Origin: F23-B02 sp963610045
GTDB lineage: Bacteria; Bacillota; Clostridia; Oscillospirales; Oscillospiraceae
Length of the DNA: 43,896 bases
Reading direction: 5' to 3'
NCBI GenBank assembly: GCA_963610045.1
Contig: CAVDMS010000006.1
Coordinates: forward strand, 1-43,896
Translations under genes and position numbers: made by a program
In this document: one piece after another, positions 24,372 through 31,954 of the stretch
Layout of the letters: the number at the start of each line of letters is the position of its first letter
How positions within the stretch are numbered: the first letter of the stretch is position 1
The notes under the pieces: generated by a model
Databases searched by the model: none
What the model saw: only the letters and a program-made list of their open reading frames with translations
What the model was told of the DNA's origin: nothing

Positions 24372-25511
24372 TCACACCAGTCCCGCAAAGAACAGACCGG
24401 CGTCCGCCTCCTTTGCCTTTTTTGCCCATGCGTGCATCACCGAAACGGGCAGGGGCTTTGTTATAACGCCCTCGCCGCAGCTTCTCTCGGCGACCTCCTC
24501 CAGCCAGTCGTCGCAGCCGGCAAAGCGGACGTAGTAGGGGTGCTCCTCAAGGGAGTTGTCGCTGTGTGCGGGAGCAAAGCCGTCGGTGTAAAAGCTCTTC
24601 ACGCCGGAGAGAATGTCAACGCAGTCCTGTACCGCATTGTAGGCGGTGGGGTACTTTCCGGCGCCCTGACCGTAAAAGCACTCCTTGCCGGTAAGCTCCG
24701 TCTCGAAGGAGATGAGGTTGCGGTTTGCCGAGACCGCTGCCTCCGGCTCTCCGCTTTTCACGAAGCACGGCTCGACGTATGCCGCAATGCCGCCGGGGAG
24801 CGATTTCCCGAAGGCGAGCATTTTGCAGATGCGCCCCAAGCTCTCGGCGGCTGCAATGTCGCAGGAGCCGATGCTGCGGATGCCGAACACGGGAACGTCC
24901 TCCTCACCGAGCACGACGCCGAAGGCGACGTTTGCGGAGATGACGCACTTGCGCTGAATGTCAAGCCCGTCGATGTCGGCGGCGGGGTCCGCCTCGGCAT
25001 AGCCGAGACGCTGAGCCTCAGCCAAAACGTCCGCAAAGGAAGCGCCGTTTTTGTGCATGGCATCGAGGATGTAGTTCGTTGTGCCGTTCATTATGCCGGA
25101 AACGGAGCTTACCGCATCGCAGCGCAGCACACGCTCAAGATTCACGAGCCACGGTATTCCGCCGCCGACCGCCGGGGTGCAGCGGAAGGCAACGCCGTTT
25201 TCCTTTGCAAGGGAGACAAGCTCTTTATAATAATGTGCGACAAGGTGCTTGTTTGCGGTGACGAAGTTCTTGCCCGCACGCATTGCGGCGCAGGCATACT
25301 CGTATGCGGGGGAAAGCCCGCCCATCGCCTCGACCACGGTGTCGATCTCCTTATCATTTATAATAATGTTAAAGTCGCTCACGGCACGGTCGCCGAGTTC
25401 GGGCTTTGCCCTGCGCACGAGAACGTATTTAAGCTCCATGTCGCAGCGCTTGTCCACGATCTCCAAAACGCCGCCGCCGACTACGCCGCAGCCCAGCAAT
25501 GCAATTTTCAT
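24372..25511 (-). CDS. hom: Homoserine dehydrogenase
   Basis: Reduces aspartate semialdehyde to homoserine for Thr and Met. The 379 residues have a Rossmann start (KIALLGCGVVGGGVLEIV), the catalytic lysine region (FVTANKHLVAHYYKEL near residue 92), and the substrate motif GYAEADPAADIDGLD near residue 195, with the Glu/Asp pair that binds aspartate semialdehyde. The remaining tail is short, so a full ACT regulatory domain seems absent or reduced compared with the longer forms of 420-440 residues. It leads the hom-lysC-asd operon, with a sigma-A-type promoter about 65 bases upstream. Confidence 0.94.
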   Translation of the reverse strand: MKIALLGCGVVGGGVLEIVDKRCDMELKYVLVRRAKPELGDRAVSDFNIIINDKEIDTVVEAMGGLSPAYEYACAAMRAGKNFVTANKHLVAHYYKELVSLAKENGVAFRCTPAVGGGIPWLVNLERVLRCDAVSSVSGIMNGTTNYILDAMHKNGASFADVLAEAQRLGYAEADPAADIDGLDIQRKCVISANVAFGVVLGEEDVPVFGIRSIGSCDIAAAESLGRICKMLAFGKSLPGGIAAYVEPCFVKSGEPEAAVSANRNLISFETELTGKECFYGQGAGKYPTAYNAVQDCVDILSGVKSFYTDGFAPAHSDNSLEEHPYYVRFAGCDDWLEEVAERSCGEGVITKPLPVSVMHAWAKKAKEADAGLFFAGLV

Positions 25512-25574
25512 ATTGTAAGTCCGCCTTTCAAGTGGTGTCCGTCAGATAAAAACAACTGTATTTGACATGAAAAC

Positions 25575-25603
25575 AATATAGCACTTAATGCAGCGCATTG
25601 CAA
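25575..25603 (-). promoter_or_regulatory. Promoter of hom-lysC-asd
   Basis: On the minus strand: -35 TTGCAA (25598-25603), a 17-base spacer and -10 TATATT (25575-25580). The leader would be about 55 bases, too short for a lysine riboswitch or T-box. Confidence 0.5.
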
Positions 25604-25846
25604 GCATTTTCGACAGAAGCGGTGTAGAAAACCGCACAAAATACGGAGCAAAAATTGGTTAAGCTGCGCAAAAGCAAATTTGCGGCAAAATGATCTTGCA
25701 AGTTTTCGGGTCGGAAAAATCAAGATATTGAATAAACTTGCAAAATATTCGCCATATCTTGCAAGAAAACACATTTTTCTTTGCGCTGTTAAAGTGGCTT
25801 GTGAAAATTTTTGCAGCTTTCGATTTAAAAAATTTCATTTTTGCTA

Positions 25847-25875
25847 TTGAAAAGGGCATTAAACGGGTGTATAAT
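25847..25875 (+). promoter_or_regulatory. Promoter of the TAXI-TRAP operon
   Basis: -35 TTGAAA (25847-25852), a 17-base spacer and consensus -10 TATAAT (25870-25875), about 70 bases before the ATG at 25949. The phased CTTGCAA sites end about 80 bases upstream of the -35. Confidence 0.75.
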
Positions 25876-25948
25876 CCATCATGTTGAATTTATTGAAATG
25901 AAATTTTTCAAAATTGATTATGCAAAACAATCACAGGAGGATTATGAC

Positions 25949-26959
25949 ATGAAAAGAATAATTGCCATGCTTCTGGCGGTTATGATGGTATTCGCACTGT
26001 GCGCCTGCTCCGGCGACGGAAGCGGTCTTAACAATGCAGTCAAGGGCGATACCGACAAGAAGACGGTTGACGGCTCCAAGGGTCTCTCCATGGGTACCGG
26101 CGGCCCCGCAGGAACCTATTACGCGTTCGGCGGCATCATCTGCCAGGTAGTCGGCGAGGATCTTGACATCTCCATGACCGCAGTCACCACCGGCGGCTCC
26201 GGTGCAAACCTGGAGAGCATGGGCGCGGTTTATCAGCTCGCGACCGTCCAGTCCGACGTTATGACCTACGCCTTTGAAGGCACCAACAGCTTTGCGGAAA
26301 GCGGAAAGCTCGACAACTTCCGTGTTCTGTGCGCACTGTACGCAGAGACCGTTCAGATCGTGACCATCGACCCCAGCATCAAGAGCGTTGCCGACCTCAA
26401 GGGCAAGTCCGTCTGCGTCGGTGACCAGGGCTCCGGCACCTACTACAACACCATCGACGTTCTTGCCGCTTACGGCATGACCCTCGATGACATCAACCCC
26501 GTATACCAGTCCTTCGACGCCTCCACCGAGAGCGTGCAGGACGGCAAGATCGACGCAGCGTTCCTCTGCGCCGGCGCACCGACTCCCGCAGTTGCGACCC
26601 TCGCATCCGCAAAGAAGATAAACCTCGTCCCCATTGACGACGAGCATATGCAGAAGCTGCTCAAGGACTGCCCCTACTACGCTGCATATACCATCCCCGC
26701 AGGCACCTACGACGGTCTTGACGTTGACACTCAGACCATCACCGTAAAGGCGACCCTCATCTGCTCCGCAAACCTGACCGACGAGTGCGCATACAACATC
26801 GTGAAGTCCATCTTCGACAACAAGGACGCCATCACCGCACTCCACGCAAAGGGCGCAGAGCTTGACCTCACCTTCGCGACCGAGGGCATTGCGGTTCCCT
26901 TCCACGACGGTGCAGCAAAGTTCTTCAGCGAAAACGGCATTGACGTTAAGACCAAGTAA
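25949..26959 (+). CDS. TAXI-family TRAP transporter substrate-binding lipoprotein
   Basis: The extracytoplasmic solute receptor of a TRAP transporter, 336 residues. The signal peptide MKRIIAMLLAVMMVFALCAC ends in a lipobox with Cys20, so it should be anchored as a lipoprotein. The mature part has the TAXI N-terminal pattern MGTGGPAGTYYAFGGIICQ, and later SVCVGDQGSGTYYN and YYAAYTIPAGTYDGL, typical of the family. The ATG at 25949 has AGGAGG at 25935-25940. TAXI receptors bind dicarboxylates, glutamate or related acids; no ligand is implied by the sequence. The permease gene follows after 101 bases containing a strong hairpin, consistent with the receptor being made in excess. Confidence 0.92.
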   Translation: MKRIIAMLLAVMMVFALCACSGDGSGLNNAVKGDTDKKTVDGSKGLSMGTGGPAGTYYAFGGIICQVVGEDLDISMTAVTTGGSGANLESMGAVYQLATVQSDVMTYAFEGTNSFAESGKLDNFRVLCALYAETVQIVTIDPSIKSVADLKGKSVCVGDQGSGTYYNTIDVLAAYGMTLDDINPVYQSFDASTESVQDGKIDAAFLCAGAPTPAVATLASAKKINLVPIDDEHMQKLLKDCPYYAAYTIPAGTYDGLDVDTQTITVKATLICSANLTDECAYNIVKSIFDNKDAITALHAKGAELDLTFATEGIAVPFHDGAAKFFSENGIDVKTK

Positions 26960-26990
26960 TTAACGCCGGCTTAATGCAATAATGCGAAAC

Positions 26991-27024
26991 GAAGCTACGG
27001 CTCCCCTGCGGGAGCCGCAGCTTC
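26991..27024 (+). terminator. Intercistronic hairpin between TAXI receptor and permease
   Basis: 15-bp arms (26991-27005 and 27010-27024) with a single internal mismatch and a CTGC loop lie in the gap between the two TRAP genes. No T-run follows directly. It should protect the receptor message from 3' decay or leak some transcripts into the permease, giving more receptor than permease. Confidence 0.55.
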
Positions 27025-27060
27025 AAGCGCCTTTTAATCCCATGAAAGGAACGTAGAATC

Positions 27061-29133
27061 ATGTCCCTATTTAAAAAGAACAAGAGCAAGACGGTTGATG
27101 CCGACCTCTTTGCCGAAAACTCCTCCGGCGCCGAACAGAGCGCCGAGAGCATAGCCGCAGACGTCGATGCGGTGATGAAAAAGTATGACAGGGAGTCGAA
27201 CACCCGTGTTTGGGAGGGCGTGCCGAAGTACGTCGTTATGGCGATCGCAGCGGCATTCTCGATCTTCTGCATCGTGTTCACCATGTTCATTACCGTTGAC
27301 GACCGTGTGCGCCTGACGAGCTTTCTTGCCTGCGGTCTTTTCATCGGGTACCTCCTTTACCCCGCCAAGAAGGGCGTACAGAAGGTAAATCATATCCCAT
27401 GGTACGACATTATCATCATGCTTGCGGGTACTGCGGCGTTCATGTACTTCTGCATTAACTCCGAGAGTATCATCCTCCGCAAGCTGAACATATATCCCTA
27501 TGAAATTGCGATCGCCATCGTCGGCATCATCGCAGTAATTGAGCTTTGCCGCCGCAGCGTCGGCGTCCCCATCCTCATCGTTGCGGGCGCATTCATGGTG
27601 TATGCGTGGTACTACTGGAGCTTTACGAAGGGGCTCGGCGCATACTACGGTATGCAGTACGTCGTGTACAATCTTTTCTACACGACCACGGGCTTGCTCA
27701 CCACGCCGATCGACGTCTGCTCGAAGTACATCGTCGTGTTCATTATCTTCGGTGCTTTCCTTGAGCGCACGGGCATTTCGACCTACTTCATAAGCCTTGC
27801 AAACTCCGTTGCCGGCTCCTCCGCAGGCGGCCCTGCGAAGGTTGCGGTCCTGTCCTCCGCACTGTGCGGAATGGTCTCCGGCTCCTCCGTCGGCAACACC
27901 GTCACCACCGGCTCCGTCACCATCCCGATGATGAAGCGCACCGGCTACAAGCCCGAATTTGCGGGCGCCGTCGAAGCGGCGTCCTCCACCGGCGGTCAGA
28001 TCATGCCCCCCATCATGGGCGCTGCCGCCTTCCTTATGATCGACTTCCTCGGTCAGCCCTACTCGAAGATCATCGTCTATGCGATAATCCCCGCCATCCT
28101 GTACTTTGCGGGCATCTACGTCGCCGTTCACCTTGAGGCGAAAAAGGTCGGACTGAAGGGTATTCCGAGATCCGAGCTGCCTTCCTTCTGGAAGCTTCAG
28201 CGCAGCGTTTACCTGCTCATCCCCCTCGTGGTGCTTGTCGTTCTCGTCTCCACGAACACCTACACCATGGCGTTCTCCGCATCCGTTGCGATAGTCCTTG
28301 CGATATTCGTCGGACTGTTTGAGATCTGCCGCACCACGATAAAGGCCCCCGCTCCGGCGGAAGGCTCCAAGGGCGGCGTCATCGTCAAAGAGACCGGCTC
28401 CATGATATTCAACTCCCTCGCCAACGGCGGCAAGAGCTGCATCTCCATAATCGCCGCCTGCGCAATGGCGGGCTGCGTCGCAGGCTCCATCACCATGACT
28501 GGCCTCGGCAGTCAGCTCATCGGCGCAGTCACGGGACTTGCGGGCGACGTTAAGTTCGTTGCGCTGTTCCTCACCATGCTCTGCTGCATCGTTCTCGGCA
28601 TGGGCGTTCCCACGACCGCAAACTTCTGCATCATGGCGACCACCTGCGCTCCCATCCTCATAGACCCCGCCATCGGCATCGACCCCGTTGCGGCGTACTT
28701 CTTCGTGTTCTACTTCGGCATCGTCGCCGACATCACGCCTCCCGTCGCACTTGCGGCATACGCCGGCTCGGCAATAGCGAAGTCCAACCCGATGAAAACC
28801 GCACTCACGGCGACGAGGCTTGCGATCGCAGCCTTCATCGTCCCCTACGTCTTTGCCTACAGCCCCAGCCTCCTGCTCGTGGACACCACCGTCCCCGAAG
28901 CGATACAGGTTGCGATAACCTCGATGATCGGCATATTCGGCGTTGCGGCCGCTCTGTGCGGACACCTGTACAAGAAGGTCAACTGGTTCTTCAGGCTCCT
29001 GCTTGCTGCCGGCGGTCTGACCCTCATAATCCCCGGAACGCTGACCGACATTATCGGTATCGTTCTCGTCGGCGGAGTGGTCGTGTACCAGAAGCTCACT
29101 TCGAAGTCCGCTCAGACTCCGAAAGCGGCGTAA
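27061..29133 (+). CDS. TRAP transporter permease, fused small and large membrane subunits (TAXI type)
   Basis: A 690-residue polytopic protein that carries the solute across the membrane on an ion gradient. After a hydrophilic N-terminus of about 55 residues come the helices of the small DctQ-like part, then the large DctM-like domain. Family features are EAASSTGGQIMPPIMGAAAF near residue 305, the glycine-rich LGMGVPTTANFCIMATTCAP near residue 515, and DITPPVALAAYAGSAIAKSN near residue 560. Fusion of both subunits is normal for TAXI systems. GAAAGGA precedes the ATG. It follows the receptor gene and ends at a strong bidirectional terminator. Confidence 0.93.
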   Translation: MSLFKKNKSKTVDADLFAENSSGAEQSAESIAADVDAVMKKYDRESNTRVWEGVPKYVVMAIAAAFSIFCIVFTMFITVDDRVRLTSFLACGLFIGYLLYPAKKGVQKVNHIPWYDIIIMLAGTAAFMYFCINSESIILRKLNIYPYEIAIAIVGIIAVIELCRRSVGVPILIVAGAFMVYAWYYWSFTKGLGAYYGMQYVVYNLFYTTTGLLTTPIDVCSKYIVVFIIFGAFLERTGISTYFISLANSVAGSSAGGPAKVAVLSSALCGMVSGSSVGNTVTTGSVTIPMMKRTGYKPEFAGAVEAASSTGGQIMPPIMGAAAFLMIDFLGQPYSKIIVYAIIPAILYFAGIYVAVHLEAKKVGLKGIPRSELPSFWKLQRSVYLLIPLVVLVVLVSTNTYTMAFSASVAIVLAIFVGLFEICRTTIKAPAPAEGSKGGVIVKETGSMIFNSLANGGKSCISIIAACAMAGCVAGSITMTGLGSQLIGAVTGLAGDVKFVALFLTMLCCIVLGMGVPTTANFCIMATTCAPILIDPAIGIDPVAAYFFVFYFGIVADITPPVALAAYAGSAIAKSNPMKTALTATRLAIAAFIVPYVFAYSPSLLLVDTTVPEAIQVAITSMIGIFGVAAALCGHLYKKVNWFFRLLLAAGGLTLIIPGTLTDIIGIVLVGGVVVYQKLTSKSAQTPKAA

Positions 29134-29143
29134 CAAGACAAAC

Positions 29144-29182
29144 AAAAAACCTCGGAAATGCTTTGCATTTCCGAGGTTTTTT
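29144..29182 (+). terminator. Strong bidirectional terminator
   Basis: Perfect 18-bp arms (29144-29161 and 29165-29182) with a 3-base loop, A6 on one side and T6 on the other. It lies between the rightward TRAP permease and the leftward lipid-enzyme gene and should serve both. Confidence 0.9.
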
Positions 29183-29195
29183 CATGTCATAATTT

Positions 29196-31181
29196 TCAGC
29201 AGATGAGGTCGATGCGTGAGGGGAGAATTTCGATGTCGTAGCTATCCTTCGTTACGAGGAGGTTTCCGTCCACGACCCAGTTAAGCTCGCCCTCCTGCGT
29301 GACTGAAATGTGTCTGCCTCGACGGAATGAAACGAGCGAGGAGTTCGGATCCTTCATGCGCAGGCTCCGGAGTATGCCCTCAAGCTCAAAGGCCGAGGAG
29401 GGCTTGCGGATAAGCACCAGCTCAAACAGTCCGTCGCCCGAAATGACGGGCTGACCGAAAAACTCCAGCGCACTGTCGGTCAGAGAGCTTGCCGCCGCAA
29501 CGATGCCGAAGATGAAGTCGCCCTCGATACTCTCGCCGTCAACGGTGAAGGTCATGTGCGAGCTTTTAATCTCGCCGAGGTCCTTCATGCCCTCAAGGAC
29601 GTAGGCGTAAAAGCCGAGGAAGTTTTTGCGCTTCTGCGGCGTGGAGTAGGCGGCTCTCGTGAACAGACCGAACTCGGCGGCGTTTATAAAGCACCTGCCG
29701 GAGAGCTTGCCGATATCGACGGGGCTTGTCCCGCCCGTTACGGCGAGCTGCGCTGCGGCGCAGACGTCCGACGGGATGACGTGGTACTCCGCAAAATCGT
29801 TCGTGCTGCCGCAGGGTATGTAGCCCACGGGGACGTGGTGTCCGCCGGCGATGAGACCTGCGGCGGTCTCGCTCATGGTGCCGTCGCCGCCGGAGCATAT
29901 GACGAGGTCAAAGTCCCCCGCAAGCTCGGACGCAAAGCGCTCGGCGTCGCCCGCACCCTCGGTCGGGAAAACGGTGCTTATGCAGCCGTTGCGTGAAAAC
30001 ACCTCAAGAATGTCGCTTAAGCGCTTCGGAACGGCAAGCTTCCCCGCAACGGGGTTCATAATGAACAGCAGCTTGCGCTCACGGCGCTCGGCGGGCATCG
30101 CCTCGCAGAAGTCGGTGACCGCCTTGTATATGGCGGCGGAGCCGTCCTTAAAGCTTTCGCAGCGCAGCGCAAGCATCGAGGCGGGGTCGAGCGAGCCGCT
30201 GAGACAGGACGAGGTGAGCCGTGCAACGACCTCGGCGGTCTCGCCGGAGGCGGCAAAGCCCCAGTGCGTCATGAAGCTGACGTTTTCGGCGTCCGCACCG
30301 GGAAGAGCGTCGATATAGACGATGGGCAGCTCCTTGTAGGCGGCCTCGGCGCTTATCATGCTGCCGCCCTTGGTGACGAGAATGTCGGCGGCGTCGAGCA
30401 GAACGCTCATGCGGTCGGTCATGCCCTCAAAGCTGATGCGGGTGTCGTTGTAGTTAAACAGCTCAAGCTCACGCTTTAGACGAAGGTTCGTGCCGCACAG
30501 GACGATGAGCCTGTCTTCGGGACCGAGCGCCCCGGCAAGCCGCATGACGGTGCGCCGCAGGGGACCGGCTCCGAGGGTGCCGCTGCAAAGCAGGATGACC
30601 CTGCCATGCTCCGGAAGTCCGAGCGCCTGCCTCGCCTCGTGTTCGGGGACGGAGTCGAGAATGTCGGCGGAAAGAGGCATTCCCGTGACGCAAAGCCTGC
30701 TCTCGGCGACGCCCGCCGACGCAAACTCGTCGTGCAGCAGAGCGTGCGGCAGCAGGACGAGGTCGATGTTAAGCTCACCGCAGCCTGCGGGACAGTAGAA
30801 ATCCGTCGTGAAATAGAACGAGGGCAGCGAGGAAGCATACTGCGTGCGGTAAGCGGAGACGAGCAGAGCGCCGGAGATGTGGACGCAGATAACGGCGTCG
30901 AAGCCGTCGCTCTCCAAAAGCGCCTTGAATGCGCCGACGACGGGCTTTGCGGGGGCGGGTGCGCTCATCTCGCCGATGCTCCTGCCGATGCCGTACAGGT
31001 GCGGCATATGGCGGGATGCAAAGGCGTGTCCCTGCTTTAAGGCGTCCGCAGCGGGGGCGGCAAGCGTCAGATAATCGACGGTGCGCACTATGTGTCCACG
31101 CTCGGAGAAGTAGTCGCTTATGTTCTTGGCTGCGGCGTCATATCTGCCGCCGGTGCCTATGCTCAAAATAAGTATTTTCAT
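29196..31181 (-). CDS. Fused glycolipid glycosyltransferase (MGDG/UgtP-like) and diacylglycerol-kinase-like lipid kinase
   Basis: One uninterrupted 661-residue frame holding two complete enzymes. Residues about 1-365 are a GT28/MGDG-synthase-like GT-B protein: an N-terminal acceptor domain beginning ILILSIGTGGRYDAAAKNI, and a nucleotide-sugar domain with DILVTKGGSMISAEAA and IDALPGADAEN. Residues about 369-661 are a DAGK/YegS-type lipid kinase: LLFIMNPVAGK, SGGDGTMSE near 430, PCGSTNDFAEY near 457, and the C-terminal GDGLFELVLIRK. The usual GGGH of UgtP/MGD reads GGRY here, so activity of that half deserves a check. Both domains would act on diacylglycerol, one adding sugar and one phosphate, at the inner face of the membrane. 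The pgsA-like gene lies directly upstream in the same operon. Confidence 0.83.
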   Translation of the reverse strand: MKILILSIGTGGRYDAAAKNISDYFSERGHIVRTVDYLTLAAPAADALKQGHAFASRHMPHLYGIGRSIGEMSAPAPAKPVVGAFKALLESDGFDAVICVHISGALLVSAYRTQYASSLPSFYFTTDFYCPAGCGELNIDLVLLPHALLHDEFASAGVAESRLCVTGMPLSADILDSVPEHEARQALGLPEHGRVILLCSGTLGAGPLRRTVMRLAGALGPEDRLIVLCGTNLRLKRELELFNYNDTRISFEGMTDRMSVLLDAADILVTKGGSMISAEAAYKELPIVYIDALPGADAENVSFMTHWGFAASGETAEVVARLTSSCLSGSLDPASMLALRCESFKDGSAAIYKAVTDFCEAMPAERRERKLLFIMNPVAGKLAVPKRLSDILEVFSRNGCISTVFPTEGAGDAERFASELAGDFDLVICSGGDGTMSETAAGLIAGGHHVPVGYIPCGSTNDFAEYHVIPSDVCAAAQLAVTGGTSPVDIGKLSGRCFINAAEFGLFTRAAYSTPQKRKNFLGFYAYVLEGMKDLGEIKSSHMTFTVDGESIEGDFIFGIVAAASSLTDSALEFFGQPVISGDGLFELVLIRKPSSAFELEGILRSLRMKDPNSSLVSFRRGRHISVTQEGELNWVVDGNLLVTKDSYDIEILPSRIDLIC

Positions 31182-31245
31182 AAAAAGACCTCATATGTAA
31201 AACTCCGGGCAGGATCGCACGGATCCTACCCGGAGAGCTTTCGTA

Positions 31246-31854
31246 TCATTTGTCGTTCTTTTCGAGCTTGTCGGCATTTTCCGACTTGTTGAGTATCTTC
31301 ATGTACATTATCATGTACATTACGAGACTGAACATCATAAGAACGGCGCAGGCGAGTAGGGAGCCGAGGGAGATCGGCGCAGGCAGATCGGGGATGATGA
31401 CGTGCAGCATCATAACAATGTACAGTGCGCCGGTGCAGAGCTTTCCGTACCAACGGGCGCTGTTGAGTTCATTTGTCGCCTTGAGGACGTAAAGACCCAT
31501 GGTGAACATCGCAAGCTCCTTGACGACAAGGAGACCGACGAGTATCCACATGGCGTGATACGTCGTCGCAACGCAGATTATCATTGCCGCCTGCGTCAGC
31601 TTGTCGGCGAGGGGGTCGAGGACCTTGCCGAGGTCCGTGACCATGTTAAAGCGCCTTGCGATGAAGCCGTCAAGCACATCGCTTATCCACGAGGCGATGA
31701 GTACGCCGAGTGCATAGGCGTAGTGATCCTTCACATACAAGACCACGAAAACGGGTATGAGGATGAGCCTCAGATAGCTGAACATATTGGGGATCGTGAA
31801 AGCTTCCTGCTTGATCTCCTCTTTGTAATTTCTTTCGTTGCCGTTGTTTGCCAT
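31246..31854 (-). CDS. CDP-alcohol phosphatidyltransferase (phosphatidylglycerophosphate-synthase-like)
   Basis: A 202-residue integral membrane enzyme with the full family motif D-x2-DG-x2-AR-x8-G-x3-D-x3-D (SDVLDGFIARRFNMV, then DLGKVLDPLADK) near residues 60-85, and about five transmembrane helices. This is the size and profile of PgsA, which makes phosphatidylglycerophosphate from CDP-DAG and glycerol 3-phosphate; related enzymes make cardiolipin or use other alcohols. The start is taken at ATG 31854 (MANNGNERN), with AAAGGT upstream, rather than 18 bases earlier. The glycosyltransferase/kinase fusion follows after about 65 bases, and together they form a membrane-lipid unit. Confidence 0.83.
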   Translation of the reverse strand: MANNGNERNYKEEIKQEAFTIPNMFSYLRLILIPVFVVLYVKDHYAYALGVLIASWISDVLDGFIARRFNMVTDLGKVLDPLADKLTQAAMIICVATTYHAMWILVGLLVVKELAMFTMGLYVLKATNELNSARWYGKLCTGALYIVMMLHVIIPDLPAPISLGSLLACAVLMMFSLVMYMIMYMKILNKSENADKLEKNDK

Positions 31855-31954
31855 GGACCGTACCTTTCGCACCGAGTGTACCTTTCTGTAATTTGGGGTT
31901 TGAATTATTGATAATAAAGTATAATACCCTTTTTTCGACGTTTTGTAAAGCGCT

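Larger units (their letters stand above)
25512..25948. promoter_or_regulatory. Divergent AT-rich control region with three phased CTTGCAA sites
   Basis: The 437-bp gap between hom (left) and the TAXI gene (right) is strongly AT-rich and has no convincing gene. It holds the leftward hom promoter (25575-25603), the rightward TAXI promoter (25847-25875), and between them three copies of CTTGCAA(G/A) at 25695-25702, 25737-25744 and 25758-25765. Their starts are 42 and 21 bases apart, that is four and two helical turns. The first and third copies are themselves palindromes. CAAGATAT (25721-25728) and ATATCTTG (25754-25761) form another dyad around the middle copy. Confidence 0.5.

Noticed and set aside
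25512..25574. Possible lysine riboswitch or T-box before hom-lysC-asd
   Set aside because: The leader is only about 55 bases and shows no T-box sequence or multi-helix aptamer.
25695..25765. CTTGCAA repeats as a short CRISPR array
   Set aside because: The repeat is only 7-8 bases, spacing is uneven (42 and 21), and there is no cas gene.
27067..29145. A long open frame (692 codons) on the minus strand opposite the TRAP permease
   Set aside because: Its composition (Asp, Gly, Arg, His repeats) is that of antisense to a GC-rich gene, and the plus strand carries clear TRAP motifs.
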